Shown piece after piece: positions 13,099-22,801 of a stretch of 64,000 bases of DNA (its first letter is position 1; each line of letters begins with the position of its first letter). Source of the stretch: Neurospora intermedia (taxonomy: Eukaryota > Ascomycota > Sordariomycetes > Sordariales > Sordariaceae); the NCBI GenBank assembly GCA_037102815.1, contig BTPP01000004.1, forward strand, positions 2,108,001-2,172,000, written 5' to 3'. The translations under genes and the position numbers were made by a program. The notes beneath the pieces are model-generated. The model saw only the letters and a program-made list of their open reading frames with translations, was not told the DNA's origin and made no database searches.

Positions 13099-13872
13099 GG
13101 ACTGGTTATTCGAGCCATGAAGGAAGCTATAGAGCATAACTGAGATTTGAACAAGCGGGTATCTTCCCAGATGATACCAGCCTAGTTGGCAGCGGTACTG
13201 GATTTTGACTACGGCATTATTTATTTCGGGGCATGCCGGCATTCAGCATAAATCAGCGGTATCGTTATCATAGCACTGAAGGTGCCAAGGTGGCCCTTTT
13301 CACGGATATTTACAATACCAGTGAGCATGCGACAAGTCGTCTTTGCTATACCGGGCCATTGGGAGTTAGAGATATGTTCCTAGACTGCATGGAGCCGGAG
13401 TACAAGGGGAAAAAAACAGTACCGAACTCTTGACCTGCCCGTAGTACAATGGGCAGAGGCTCAGAGGTTCTGTCGGGTAATCATCAGCTTAGCTAAAATA
13501 AATCTCCACACAATAAGTTAAATAGTCACCACCTGTTCCCTGCCTTGTACATAGTTCTCCGATTCTTTTCCCCTGATGATCTCCAATGTGATTCAGAAGA
13601 CCGGGAATCCAGTCTTAGTGTAAGTACTCTACAGAATATGAGATCTGATCTAGGTTGATGGGGGTGGGGGTGCACTGCCGCTCGTGGAGGGCCTCCAATT
13701 GCCGTCCAACGGTGCCCGCTCCTGGGGGTGTGGGGAAAGAGACAAGAGGTGCCTTTGGCGGGCGTGCAAAGAACCGCAAATAGGGGTGCACCCCGCTGTC
13801 GCATTTTTGAAGCCGGGGAAAACTGGGGTGGTGCCTGGCTGCGTTTTAGCGCATGTACCTTTTCCGTACGTA
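13099..13872. other. Spacer between stress-protein gene and inverted-repeat element
   Basis: I see the probable 3' UTR of the upstream gene and nothing else that I can name. Short open frames are not supported by codon bias. Confidence 0.4.
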
Positions 13873-13881
13873 GAGATAATT

Positions 13882-14235
13882 AGAACCGGATAAATCGACT
13901 GTGTCCCATGATAAATCGACTGTGTAGCTTTTCGCGGGCTGCCTCCAAAGTTAGTGTTAGGGTTAGTGGTTAGGGTTAGGCGTTAGGGTTAGTTCCGGGG
14001 GCGCAGGGGGCCGGCGAGAGGCCCCCGCATATGAATGTAAGTTCAGCGCTCTTAAAAAGGTGGTTTGAGCTCTCGTTGTCGTGGTTCGAAATGATGTCTT
14101 TTGGTCAATGTTTGGTGATAGTTGCTGCTGCGCCAGATGGATGCCCAGAAATGCCAAGACTCTGGTCTTGGCGGCCAGTTTGTATGGGCTCCACACAGTC
14201 GATTAAGAATCGAACACAGTCGATTTATCCGGCTC
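13882..14235. mobile_element. MITE-like element, 354 bp, 9-bp target-site duplication
   Basis: Both ends carry inverted copies of a 22-nt sequence (13883-13904 and the complement of 14214-14235) that differ at one base and include CCGGATAAATCGACTGTGT. A second inverted copy of the AATCGACTGTGT word lies just inside each end (13911-13925 and about 14190-14206). Immediately outside, GAGATAATT occurs as a direct repeat at 13873-13881 and 14236-14244, the mark of a transposed DNA element. A 9-bp duplication is typical of Mutator-like elements. There is no coding capacity. The interior holds a telomere-like TTAGGG array and a GC-rich hairpin (GGGGGCC/GGCCCCC near 14005-14028). Other copies in the genome would confirm it. 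Confidence 0.8.
13951..13992 (+). repeat. Telomere-like TTAGGG array inside the MITE
   Basis: Three exact TTAGGG units (13957-13962, 13970-13975, 13983-13988) are interleaved with variants TTAGTGG and TTAGGCG and end in TTAG. TTAGGG is the usual telomere repeat of filamentous ascomycetes. With the GGGGG run just downstream it could also form a G-quadruplex. The array lies entirely within the inverted-repeat element. Confidence 0.85.
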
Positions 14236-14244
14236 GAGATAATT

Positions 14245-14935
14245 CGTCATCTACAGTACAATACTGGGTTCCAGTTGCTTGTTTGTTAGCTCTATACACT
14301 AGGTGAGACACATGCAAAGCCATCCTGAACGCCGCTTTTAGTACTTCAAAATGTACAGGCTATAATCAAAATTGGATGATTAGTATTTTGTCCGACATAT
14401 GTATGCTAATTCTAGCCCATATTGTCAAAGGGAACGTATTAACTCGTTGTTGAGACACTTGGACAGGTTGACCCAAGGTCTCGAACTAACAAACAAACCA
14501 GTGTCGGACTGTATGGAATCCCTTTCTAAACGTCACAGCAACCCTGCCTCTCCTTCACCATGCACACTTTCCAAACTCCGTTGACCTATCAACCAACCTC
14601 GACACAGTTGAGAATCCTACCAGCCCGACGAGTAGCGAGACTCGAGGGGCGGATAAATCAATCTTTTCATCTCTGGCCTGAACCTTGACGACCACATTGC
14701 GAAACAGGCCGAAACACACAAACACACGATGCTGATCGAGCCTGGCGTCGACCTCTTGAACCGCTTTGCGACTACGGCTACTTTCTCATAAGACGATCGA
14801 GATACCATCTGGCGACGGCAAGAGAGGAGGAAGATAAAGAGGGAGGAAGTCTAGTACGACAAGTACGAGGTCACATATCGAAGCTTACCATCTTCAACAT
14901 CACCACTGCATCTACACATACCAATTGCACTTTCA
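14245..14935. other. Spacer and leader upstream of the GPHR gene
   Basis: No gene is seen. The last 300 bases are probably promoter and 5' leader of the downstream gene. No specific control site could be assigned. Confidence 0.4.
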
Positions 14936-16777
14936 ATGTCCTGTGGCGTCGACTCCTGCGGAGCGCCCATTCCGACTTCGCCCATCGGCACCCTATTCTC
15001 CCTTTCGCCATTCATCGCTACCTTTGCCATTGTCAGCTCCGTACTAGCCGGTAAGGTGTTCCCGAAGCTCTCCCGCGTACAAGACGACCGCGATGATGGC
15101 GAAGGCCACTATCTGCCCCCGTCAGCGCCTCTGAGCCTGCAACAAGCGCACGCCGAGCGCGGAGCCCGTTCGATGCGCCGCCGAGTAGCCGCCATAACAT
15201 TCTCCGCTACGATAGGCCTGGCCGCCGTACTTGGAGAGCTCATCCTGGCCGAGATCTCGGATCTCGTCAGTGCCCACGCCCGCGCCGTCGCCCTACGGTT
15301 CACGGTGCCGACGCTCCTCTTCATGCTCGTGGTCCTTATACCGTTTCTGGAGCTGCAGTCTGTCGTGCGCACAGCCAAGGGGCGCGTCCCACGCATCGCT
15401 TGGACCTTGCAACTCCTCGGCTTCGGCGCCTGGCTCTTCCTGTTTTGGTCTATAGGCAAGGCGGTGCCCCGTCCTGACGGGACCGAGTACCTCTGGGGGA
15501 TAGCAAGCAGCGATGGGGCCGCCTTCGACAGCACCGCGCTGACCATCGGCCGGGCCGAGGCCAAAGCCGAGTCGGTAGGCGACGTTCTTGTGGGCGGTAG
15601 GCTCGCCCGCGCGTGCCTCGAGCGTATCGGCGTAATCGGCATCCTGCTGATGGCTTTGCTCTCCGGCTTCGCCAGTGTCTCGAGCCCCTGGCACACCTTC
15701 GCCGACAACCGGGCCTTCCGCAAGCGGCCCATCACCGATATGGACATTGCGCGCAAACAGGCTGGGCTAGACGCGACGAGTGAGATGTTGGCCACCAAGC
15801 GACACCGCCTGCGCTCTCTCCAGGACAAGCTAGCCTGGCGGGCCGAAGCTTCCAGCCACAACAACACTATGGGCAACGGCAACGGCAGCAGTACTCTAGT
15901 CGGCAAAATGCTCGGCTCCCTCAAAGGCCTGGCCACGAGCTCATCAGCAGAAGCAGCCGAGATCAAGTCCCTTCAAATGGAAATCTCCGGTCTCGAAACC
16001 TTGGAGTCCAACCTGTCCTCCTCGCTCTCCATCCTACGCTCACGGCAAGCCGCGCACGCCCGCGACGGTACACCCCTAGGCCGTCTCCTGTCCCTGCCAT
16101 CCTACATCTTCAGCATCTACTGCATCTACCGCGTGCTCGCCACGACATTAACCACCCTTCGAAACCACCGCTCCTTCTTCTCCCTCCTCTTCTTCTCCTC
16201 TACCACCCCCTCCTCCTTCTCCTCCTCCTCAGGAGGCTTCACAGGAGGAAGCACATTCTCCTCCACCGACCCCATCAACCGCTTCCTCTCCCTTCTCGCC
16301 AAGCACTGGGACCCGAAACTCGACCAAGTCGCCTGGGCACGGCAAATCTCCTTTCTCCTCTCCGGAGTCATCCTGCTAGGTTCCGCCAATTCGGTCATTG
16401 TCACCTTCCGCATCTTTGCCAAGTGGATGCCAGGTCTACTGTACCAAGCGCAGGCGAACCTGGCCCTGTTGACGGCCCAGATCGCCGCCACGTACGTGAT
16501 CAGCTCGGCGCTGTTGTTGCGGAGTAATCTGCCAAAGGAGGTGGGGAGGAGTGTGGGAGATGCGCTGGAGAGCGCCTTGGAGCCGGGATTTGTGATAAGC
16601 TGGTATGAAGCGTGGTATACGGTTGCCAGTGGACTCACGGTATTGGGGATTTGGGTGGGGAGGAAGATGGGTGCGGGCACGTATAATTCTGCTGGAGGAG
16701 GGGGGGGCTGGTCAGGGTTGGATGAGTGGGAGGAGTTTGGTGGGGAGGAGATGGGTGTTGGGGCTAAGAGGTCGTAA
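14936..16777 (+). CDS. gphr: Golgi pH regulator / GPR89-type membrane protein (GPHR family)
   Basis: This is a polytopic membrane protein of the GPHR/GPR89 (abscisic-acid GPCR-like) family, described as an anion channel controlling Golgi acidity in animals and as GTG proteins in plants. It is a single exon of 613 aa. Two N-terminal hydrophobic segments (residues about 22-38 and 84-105) are followed by segments at about 120-140 and 155-175. The diagnostic GVIGILLMALLSGFASVSSPW comes next (the GPHR_N signature, split here at residues about 233-253). After it lie a coiled, charged middle (about 270-370) and a C-terminal hydrophobic block (about 380-590) with IYCIYRVLATTLTTL and ISFLLSGVILLGSANSVIV. 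The tail is Gly-rich. Length is somewhat above the animal protein, partly through a Ser-rich insert at about 425-450. The start is the first ATG, after a C/A-rich leader. Confidence 0.9.
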   Translation: MSCGVDSCGAPIPTSPIGTLFSLSPFIATFAIVSSVLAGKVFPKLSRVQDDRDDGEGHYLPPSAPLSLQQAHAERGARSMRRRVAAITFSATIGLAAVLGELILAEISDLVSAHARAVALRFTVPTLLFMLVVLIPFLELQSVVRTAKGRVPRIAWTLQLLGFGAWLFLFWSIGKAVPRPDGTEYLWGIASSDGAAFDSTALTIGRAEAKAESVGDVLVGGRLARACLERIGVIGILLMALLSGFASVSSPWHTFADNRAFRKRPITDMDIARKQAGLDATSEMLATKRHRLRSLQDKLAWRAEASSHNNTMGNGNGSSTLVGKMLGSLKGLATSSSAEAAEIKSLQMEISGLETLESNLSSSLSILRSRQAAHARDGTPLGRLLSLPSYIFSIYCIYRVLATTLTTLRNHRSFFSLLFFSSTTPSSFSSSSGGFTGGSTFSSTDPINRFLSLLAKHWDPKLDQVAWARQISFLLSGVILLGSANSVIVTFRIFAKWMPGLLYQAQANLALLTAQIAATYVISSALLLRSNLPKEVGRSVGDALESALEPGFVISWYEAWYTVASGLTVLGIWVGRKMGAGTYNSAGGGGGWSGLDEWEEFGGEEMGVGAKRS

Positions 16778-17299
16778 TGGTCAAATGTAATGTGATGAAG
16801 TGTATTGGGTATGTTTTCCTTTGCAACGATAATTAATGGTACAATGGGTCGGTCGGGTCAACGGGCGGCGCTGGAGGAGTATTTTGCTTGTATCAGTTTG
16901 TCTGGTGTGGAAGGGATGATTTATATATCCTTCTGGCTTGGGGTATACCAGATATCAATTGACTGCTCCCATGAGTCGTGGTTTAGAATACAAGCTTCGC
17001 GATCTCCCGAGAAAACTGTTACTGTTTGTATTGTTTTCGATTCCTTACCATTATTCTAATATGTGGTGTTGCCCTCTGACGAATTGATATCAGCTCTCGA
17101 AACAGAGGACAAAGATCTTCGTCTTGCTCTCGCCATGCATGGCTTGCTACATTTCACTCACAGTTCTCAGCCTCAAGAGACTACATAATGTGGTCAACAC
17201 TACACATTATCGCCATTGCAGGCAAGACCTATTGCTTCCCATCCTCGACTGAATCTATCCGATACCAATATTCCCATTACTAGAAACGCGTATCTTCAA
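16778..17299. other. Convergent 3' spacer
   Basis: This AT-rich spacer lies between two convergent genes and must hold both 3' UTRs. No coding or structural signal was recognised. Confidence 0.4.
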
Positions 17300-18094
17300 C
17301 TATAGATACAGCACTCCAAAGAATAGAGTGCCAAAGGCAGCTTCAAATCCCGACATGGAGAGCCTTTGCTGACCACTTCTAACACCAGCAGGAAGATCAT
17401 AAGGACTTCCGCCACCGCCCCTTATCGGACGGCTTCCGATAGTTGTCCGGACGGAGCTTGTAGTTGTGCCGGTCACGGCATCACTTGTTGTATAGAGGGG
17501 TGACTCCGTGGTTGGTGAGAGTGGTATAGTTGTAGAAACGTACTCGGACTCCGATGTCACAGTCGGTTCAGGGGCATTGGGCGATTTTCCACCTTCCGAG
17601 GGCACGGAATCTTCAGATGTTGTTGACTCGGTAAGTCTTTCCGTTGTCGAGGTTCTCATGGTAAGTGTTGGCCAAGCCTTAGCTGTAGTCGTCATCTCTG
17701 GCTGGACAGAAGAGAGTGTCAATGTTGTACCCTCAGAGGTGAAAGAAGTGGGTATGATCTGAGGCTCATCCGGGCACAAGAAATCGACCAGCTGATCTCC
17801 CAAAGCCATTGCGAGAAGCGAGTTTGTAGGGGCGGTGTCATCGCGGCAAGAGAGTTGGAGGAGATCCTCAATCCGGAGGACGCCCTGCGCACAGCTCCTA
17901 GTGCAGTCATTTCCATCGAAGTCATCCGAGTCACAGCCCTCGAGAGGTTTTCGATAAGTGAGGAGGCAGTTGCGAGAAATTGACAGGGACGTGATGGGTT
18001 GGATGTCGTCAAGTGTGATAGCGGCAGAGGCCGTTAAGATCATGATGAGCAGGGCAAACCACTGCAAAGGCCCAGCAGCCCCAAGATTCGCCAT
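17300..18094 (-). CDS. Secreted Ser/Thr-rich protein with GPI-type C-terminal tail (unknown function)
   Basis: Single exon, 264 aa. The N-terminus is a clear signal peptide (residues about 8-25, LQWFALLIMILTASAAIT). A Cys-containing globular part follows (about 28-110; six Cys, including CLLTYRKPLEGC, NDCTRSC and LSCRDD), then a long Ser/Thr-rich stalk (about 110-225) likely to be O-glycosylated. The end has a small-residue stretch followed by a hydrophobic tail (FGTLFFGVLYL), as in GPI-anchored cell-wall proteins. I do not recognise the Cys domain. The location (cell surface) is inferred from these signals only. Confidence 0.75.
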   Translation of the reverse strand: MANLGAAGPLQWFALLIMILTASAAITLDDIQPITSLSISRNCLLTYRKPLEGCDSDDFDGNDCTRSCAQGVLRIEDLLQLSCRDDTAPTNSLLAMALGDQLVDFLCPDEPQIIPTSFTSEGTTLTLSSVQPEMTTTAKAWPTLTMRTSTTERLTESTTSEDSVPSEGGKSPNAPEPTVTSESEYVSTTIPLSPTTESPLYTTSDAVTGTTTSSVRTTIGSRPIRGGGGSPYDLPAGVRSGQQRLSMSGFEAAFGTLFFGVLYL

Positions 18095-19449
18095 GCCGAC
18101 TGTGATATGTGGAAAAGTTTCGAGTCAGCTATTGTGTGCTGATTGGGTGGATGAACCGGAGGAGAGTACCGGTGAATGGGTCGAGTTCAAGCTTCGCGTC
18201 CAGGCAATTGTGGTCGCCACTTCTCCCGGTATGCTTTCTCCAAGGTAAAGGCCCAAGGGCGAGCAAAAAATCGGTTGTGGCAGAATCCGAGGACTGGATG
18301 ACGCAAACTTCGAATGGGCGCGAGTGATGCGATCAGTTCCGTTCAGTTGATGTGATTGTGAAGCCAAACGGGCGAGGTCATACGCGGAGTAGCGAGGAAA
18401 GGGTTCGAGAAAGTGGACAAGTAAGGTAGGTGGTGACAAGAAGGGAAGGTGAATGGATGGATGAGTCGAACAAACTGCTAAAGATTCACAAAGGTCTGAC
18501 GGGTTCGTATGACGGGATGCGTTTCAAGGAGACCCCATAATTGAAGGACATGGGAAGCAGCGGAGGAGGGAAGGGTGGGAAAAGAGAAGAGGTGAAAGCG
18601 CAAATGGAAGATGCAGAAAGAAGAGACGGAAGGAGCTTCGGTCCAGACTCGGATTCGTGTCACACCTCGATGCCAACAGCCCAACCTGGAAAAAAAAAAA
18701 AAAAAAGAATAAGAAACAGAAAGAGCACTGGGAGCTTGACTGGGGCATCACGATGTCTCTTCTTGTGCATTCACGAGGGTCATTTGAACTGTGAGCGTTA
18801 CCATTGGCTGTTTGGACTCTTCAACCACCTAGGGGAGGTAATTAGATACAAAAGCACCAAGGCTTGGTCGTGCAGGCTGTGAATTTCACGAAGAATCCTG
18901 CTTCATGATCCACCGCCGAGTTTACTTTTCACCTCCATCACGCATGACAAGCGCTTCACCCATCCAACATCTCAACACCATCGCCGAAAAAAGAACAAGG
19001 AGGAAGAGAAGGTGTGCAAAACAAAGGAAATCCGTGTCAGTTCTGACTGTAATGGTAACAAACAATACTGAGAAAGGTATATAAGGAACCGCAGATCCTC
19101 TGAACTCCCGCCGAGGTCGACTTCTTTTCCGGTCGGGCAGTTGTTGCATGATATTACCCGATTCTTTCAATCGAACACAGGTGCTAGCAACCTGACGTAC
19201 CCACCGACCCTTCCCTGACGCCGTCTCTCAGACGCCTAGCCGAACAAGTTTGAGCAAGATTGAAACCCCACCGTTTATAGGCGGGAAGAAATGGACAACA
19301 TGACAAAGTAGGGAAGGGAAAAGGGGGAGCGAAAGAATCGAGCATACAGAGTCGTAAAAGCATGGAACCATCTTCAGTCACGCTCAAGGTAGGCAGGACG
19401 GCCTTCGCCGGGGTCCTCAAGGAACAATAACAGGAGCAAGATGAGACGT
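18095..19449. other. Spacer upstream of the secreted protein gene, with poly-A tract
   Basis: The part next to 18094 should be the promoter of the secreted-protein gene. The part next to 19449 is the 3' UTR of the SH3 gene. A 17-A run lies at 18690-18706. Short open frames are not supported. Confidence 0.4.
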
Positions 19450-22400
19450 TCAAACAGCGCCCCTCAACCTCTGCTTGCGAGCAAGCCAATCACCAAGCAT
19501 ATTATCAAGTTGCTGTATGAATGGCATATTAGGGACGGCACACTCTTGAAGAGGGTCAGGTGAAAACAAAACTTACCGTCGTGATTTCCGCCAACTTGGC
19601 ATTCTGCTCCTTGAACAAGGAGCCGGCGATCGGGTGATCTGGCCCAATAGGTTCAACATCCGACTTGTCATAGACCACAACAAGCATATCCCGAATTTCA
19701 GATCCCGAGTCGAAGAAGGCACGGAGACTGGCATCATTCCAGCTGGGCGTACTAGTCGAAACTGGTGAAGGAGGAGAAATGTCTTTATCATCCGCTCCGT
19801 CATCGTCATGCTCAATCATTTCCGGTGACGGCGTAAGTCTGGGTGAGGATCGATCCTCTTGGCTGGATGAGTCAGCCATCAGAGGAGGTGTCGGCGAAGT
19901 CCGGTGATCGGCTTGAATAGGTGAAACATGTACAGGAGACTCGGACAAGCGCTCAGCGTGCTGCTGATGTGACGGCGCCACGTTAGAAGCCGCAGGCTGT
20001 GCGGTAGCGAACGGGTTGCGAGAAGTTTGTGCAGACCGCCCTTGCAGCCTCTGGGGTTCAGGTTCTTGGGCCGTTGCTGGTGGCTGTTGTGTAGAACCCG
20101 TGGTGTCATCTTCATCGGAATCGAAATCCATTTCTGAGCGGGGTTGAGCCTGAGGGATTTGCTGAGCCCCGGCATCCCGAGATTGCCCCACGTTCTCTTG
20201 CTTCCTGGAAGTTTCTGGCGACTGTTCCCTTTGCCCTCTTTGCTCTTGCGGGCCTCCTTCTGTCATGTCGTTTGGTTCCGGTTCGACCAGGCGCATTGTA
20301 GAAGGAGGAGTGTTTGAGACATTGTTGATCCTTCCAGCAGACATGTAGTTTGACGTATCCATGCTGGTATCCTTGAGTATTCCAGCAATGGGCTTCGCAT
20401 TGGTGGGCTGTGACTTTTGCAACTTGCTTGGATTTCGTTGCGGGCCTGGTGCTCTCTCCGGCGATGAAAGAATATTCTGCTCGTCCTCTTCATGTTCTCT
20501 TTCGTGGCCGTCGGCATCCTGTGTCGATTTTCCGTGGGTCTCGTCATCTTCCTGTCCTTTCCTCTTGTCTTTTCGGGAGAAGAAACTTCGAATAGCACTA
20601 GGCTTCTTTGTGTTCTCCTTCTCCTTCTTTTTCTTGTCATCTTTGCTGGTAGGGCTGTCTTTCTCGAGCTTATCCAAGCTTGGACGCTGCTTCGACTGGT
20701 TTGAATCACTAGATGTCCTCGCGGCGGAATCATCGCGCAGAAGGTTAGGAGTAAGGGTAATCTTCTTGGTTTCAACATCGTCCTTGAAGAAGGAGTCCCG
20801 AACATTTCCATCGCTTGACTTCTTAGGTCCTTCGCTCGATTTCGACTCAAAGATTTCCTCGCTGTTTCGAATTCCAAGTCGGCCTGCGCTGTCTTCACCC
20901 GTTTTGTTGTCCTTCGTTTGAAGTGGCCTGGGCTTTAGAGGTTCAACCTTTGCTGTCTCGTCCTCGGGGTCTGTGTCGGATTCTATCTGCTGAACATTCG
21001 ACTGCTGCGTCTTCTGCGACTGCTGCGTTTTCTGTGCCTGTTGCTGCTGACCGAAATATTCTGCATCTGGATCTTCTTCATCCGAAGAGTAATCGATATC
21101 AGAGTAATCGACGTATGTAGGAGCAGCGAACTGAACGGTCTTTCGCTTCGTTCGTTTCATCGCAGACACTATGGGGTTTCGAGACTTATCGGCTTGATCC
21201 CCAAGCATAGTAGCGGATAGCTAGGCGCTGTTAGCACATCGATTCTGGTTCGCGAAGAACACTAGAGGGTTGGTCATTACGTCTATGTTTCGGTGTTTGT
21301 TCAAGCGTGCCAATCTCTCTGTTGGCGTTTCGATATGTTCGGCGGGCAGGTAGCCTACAAAACATATCAGATTAGACTACCACAACCGAAAGCTCGTTGT
21401 CCACTCAGGGAAGACATACCGATGCTGCTATCTTTTACGACGCGCACTAGCCACCAGTAGCTGTTGCTGTCGTCGAGCAAAACCATGGTGTCGCCTTTTG
21501 TCGCGTTGGCTTGCCCTTCGACAGTAGCGACAAAGGTGTGGAGGGCGTAAACAAACTCGAAATCGATGTCCTCTGTATCTTGTAAGCACTCTCCACCCCA
21601 GCCCGATTCGAGGAAGTCTTCATCGTGAACGCATGAAAAGTCGCCATCATCATCATCTGGGTCGGACTCGTATGGTACCGTCAACCTAGGACTGTCGCTT
21701 TCCGACCCTGAGCCTCTCGCTGATCTGCAAATTGCTGCCACTCCTGGCGTGTTCCCCATTGACGCAACGACGCTGAGATTGCTATCATTCAGCCTAGACG
21801 AGTGATCCAAAAGCAACCAGCGGGAGTTCTAGTCCTCTTCTCGTGGCTCGGTCGTTGTCTCTTTGTGGCTTACACACACCTCTTCCTCCAAGAAGGTGTA
21901 CGCTTCGGCTCCTGGGTTCGGGCCATCCGTTAGGTCGAAGTTCCCATACTTACCCTCAAGATGATGATGGCGACGAAGTATGCTAGGGGAGCTCTCGCTT
22001 ATGGCTTGGGTCGCACGACCAGGAGGCAAGTAGTCAGGACAGTTGAGGTACGGAGACGAAGACCTCGGGTCGCTGACTGGAGACGAAGCCAACGAACTTT
22101 CGGGTGAGCTTCGTGGGAGGGCAGGACCAGCACAACTGTGTGACGGCAAGAGTGGAAGGGTAAAGGAGGACCCACCATCTTCTATCGAGGGCGAGCTGGA
22201 GATCTTGTCCATTCCATCATCATCGTCATCAATCTCGTTATCGCCGTCGAGGTCCCCATCATCAATGTCGGAATGCCCGCCATTCTGCGCAACGGCCAAG
22301 GCGTCCTGGTGCGAGCGCGAAGCCATGTTGTTTCCACCGCCGCTATAGAGTTGATTTTGTAGGTTGTCGTGAGCCTGGTCAATGCCTGTTTCGTGACCGT

Positions 22401-22801
22401 GTGCGTAGCGATGTAGGCTACCAGCCTCGCCTCCAGACCAAGAGACTTGAGGGCTATGAATCGATTCCTCAGCCGCCTCCGCCGCAACTTCACGAAGGGT
22501 CTCAGCCTGGTGCGGAGCCAGGGGTCCGTTGGATGTCGAGCTATGGAAACCTTGGGTAGAGTGCGCGCCGCGGCTTTGGAGGTCGATCGTGTCTGGATGG
22601 AATAGGAGAATTAGTGTCTAGAGAAGATGGTTAAGGTGTGTAGGCAACCAAGGTAAGTGTAGGTCTGAAAAGAAACGCCAGGCCCTTGCAGCCACGAGAA
22701 GCCAGGGCCTGGCCAGTTTGCGACTAGGGGACTGGGGGGTGTGTGTGAGCGAGATGAAGAAAACGGGGCATACCGGCACGAATAATTTCGGGTCTTGTCA
22801 T
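19450..22801 (-). CDS. tea4: Tea4/Bud14-type SH3 cell-polarity protein (PP1 regulator)
   Basis: This family links microtubule tips or formins to protein phosphatase 1 at growth sites. Exons inferred: 22801-22774 (MTRPEIIRA), 22592 to about 21860, about 21730 to 21420, 21354-21281, 21220-19577 and 19512-19450. The SH3 domain is split across two introns: FVYALHTFVATVEGQANATK, then DTMVLLDDSNSYWWLVRVV, then GYLPAEHIETPTERLARL. Downstream lies KTVQF (21142-21128), a canonical RVxF PP1-docking motif, as known for Tea4/Bud14. The large fifth exon is otherwise acidic, Ser/Lys/Gln-rich and likely disordered. The final 63-nt exon encodes QLDNMLGDWLARKQRLRGAV. The junction near 21,860-21,730 is uncertain: GTAAGT and GTGTGT donors compete. 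Total length is about 950 aa. Confidence 0.85.

Noticed and set aside
15109-15966. 285-codon minus-strand open frame
   Set aside because: It lies antisense within the GPHR gene, whose plus-strand protein is clearly conserved; the antisense frame is a by-product of GC-ending codons.
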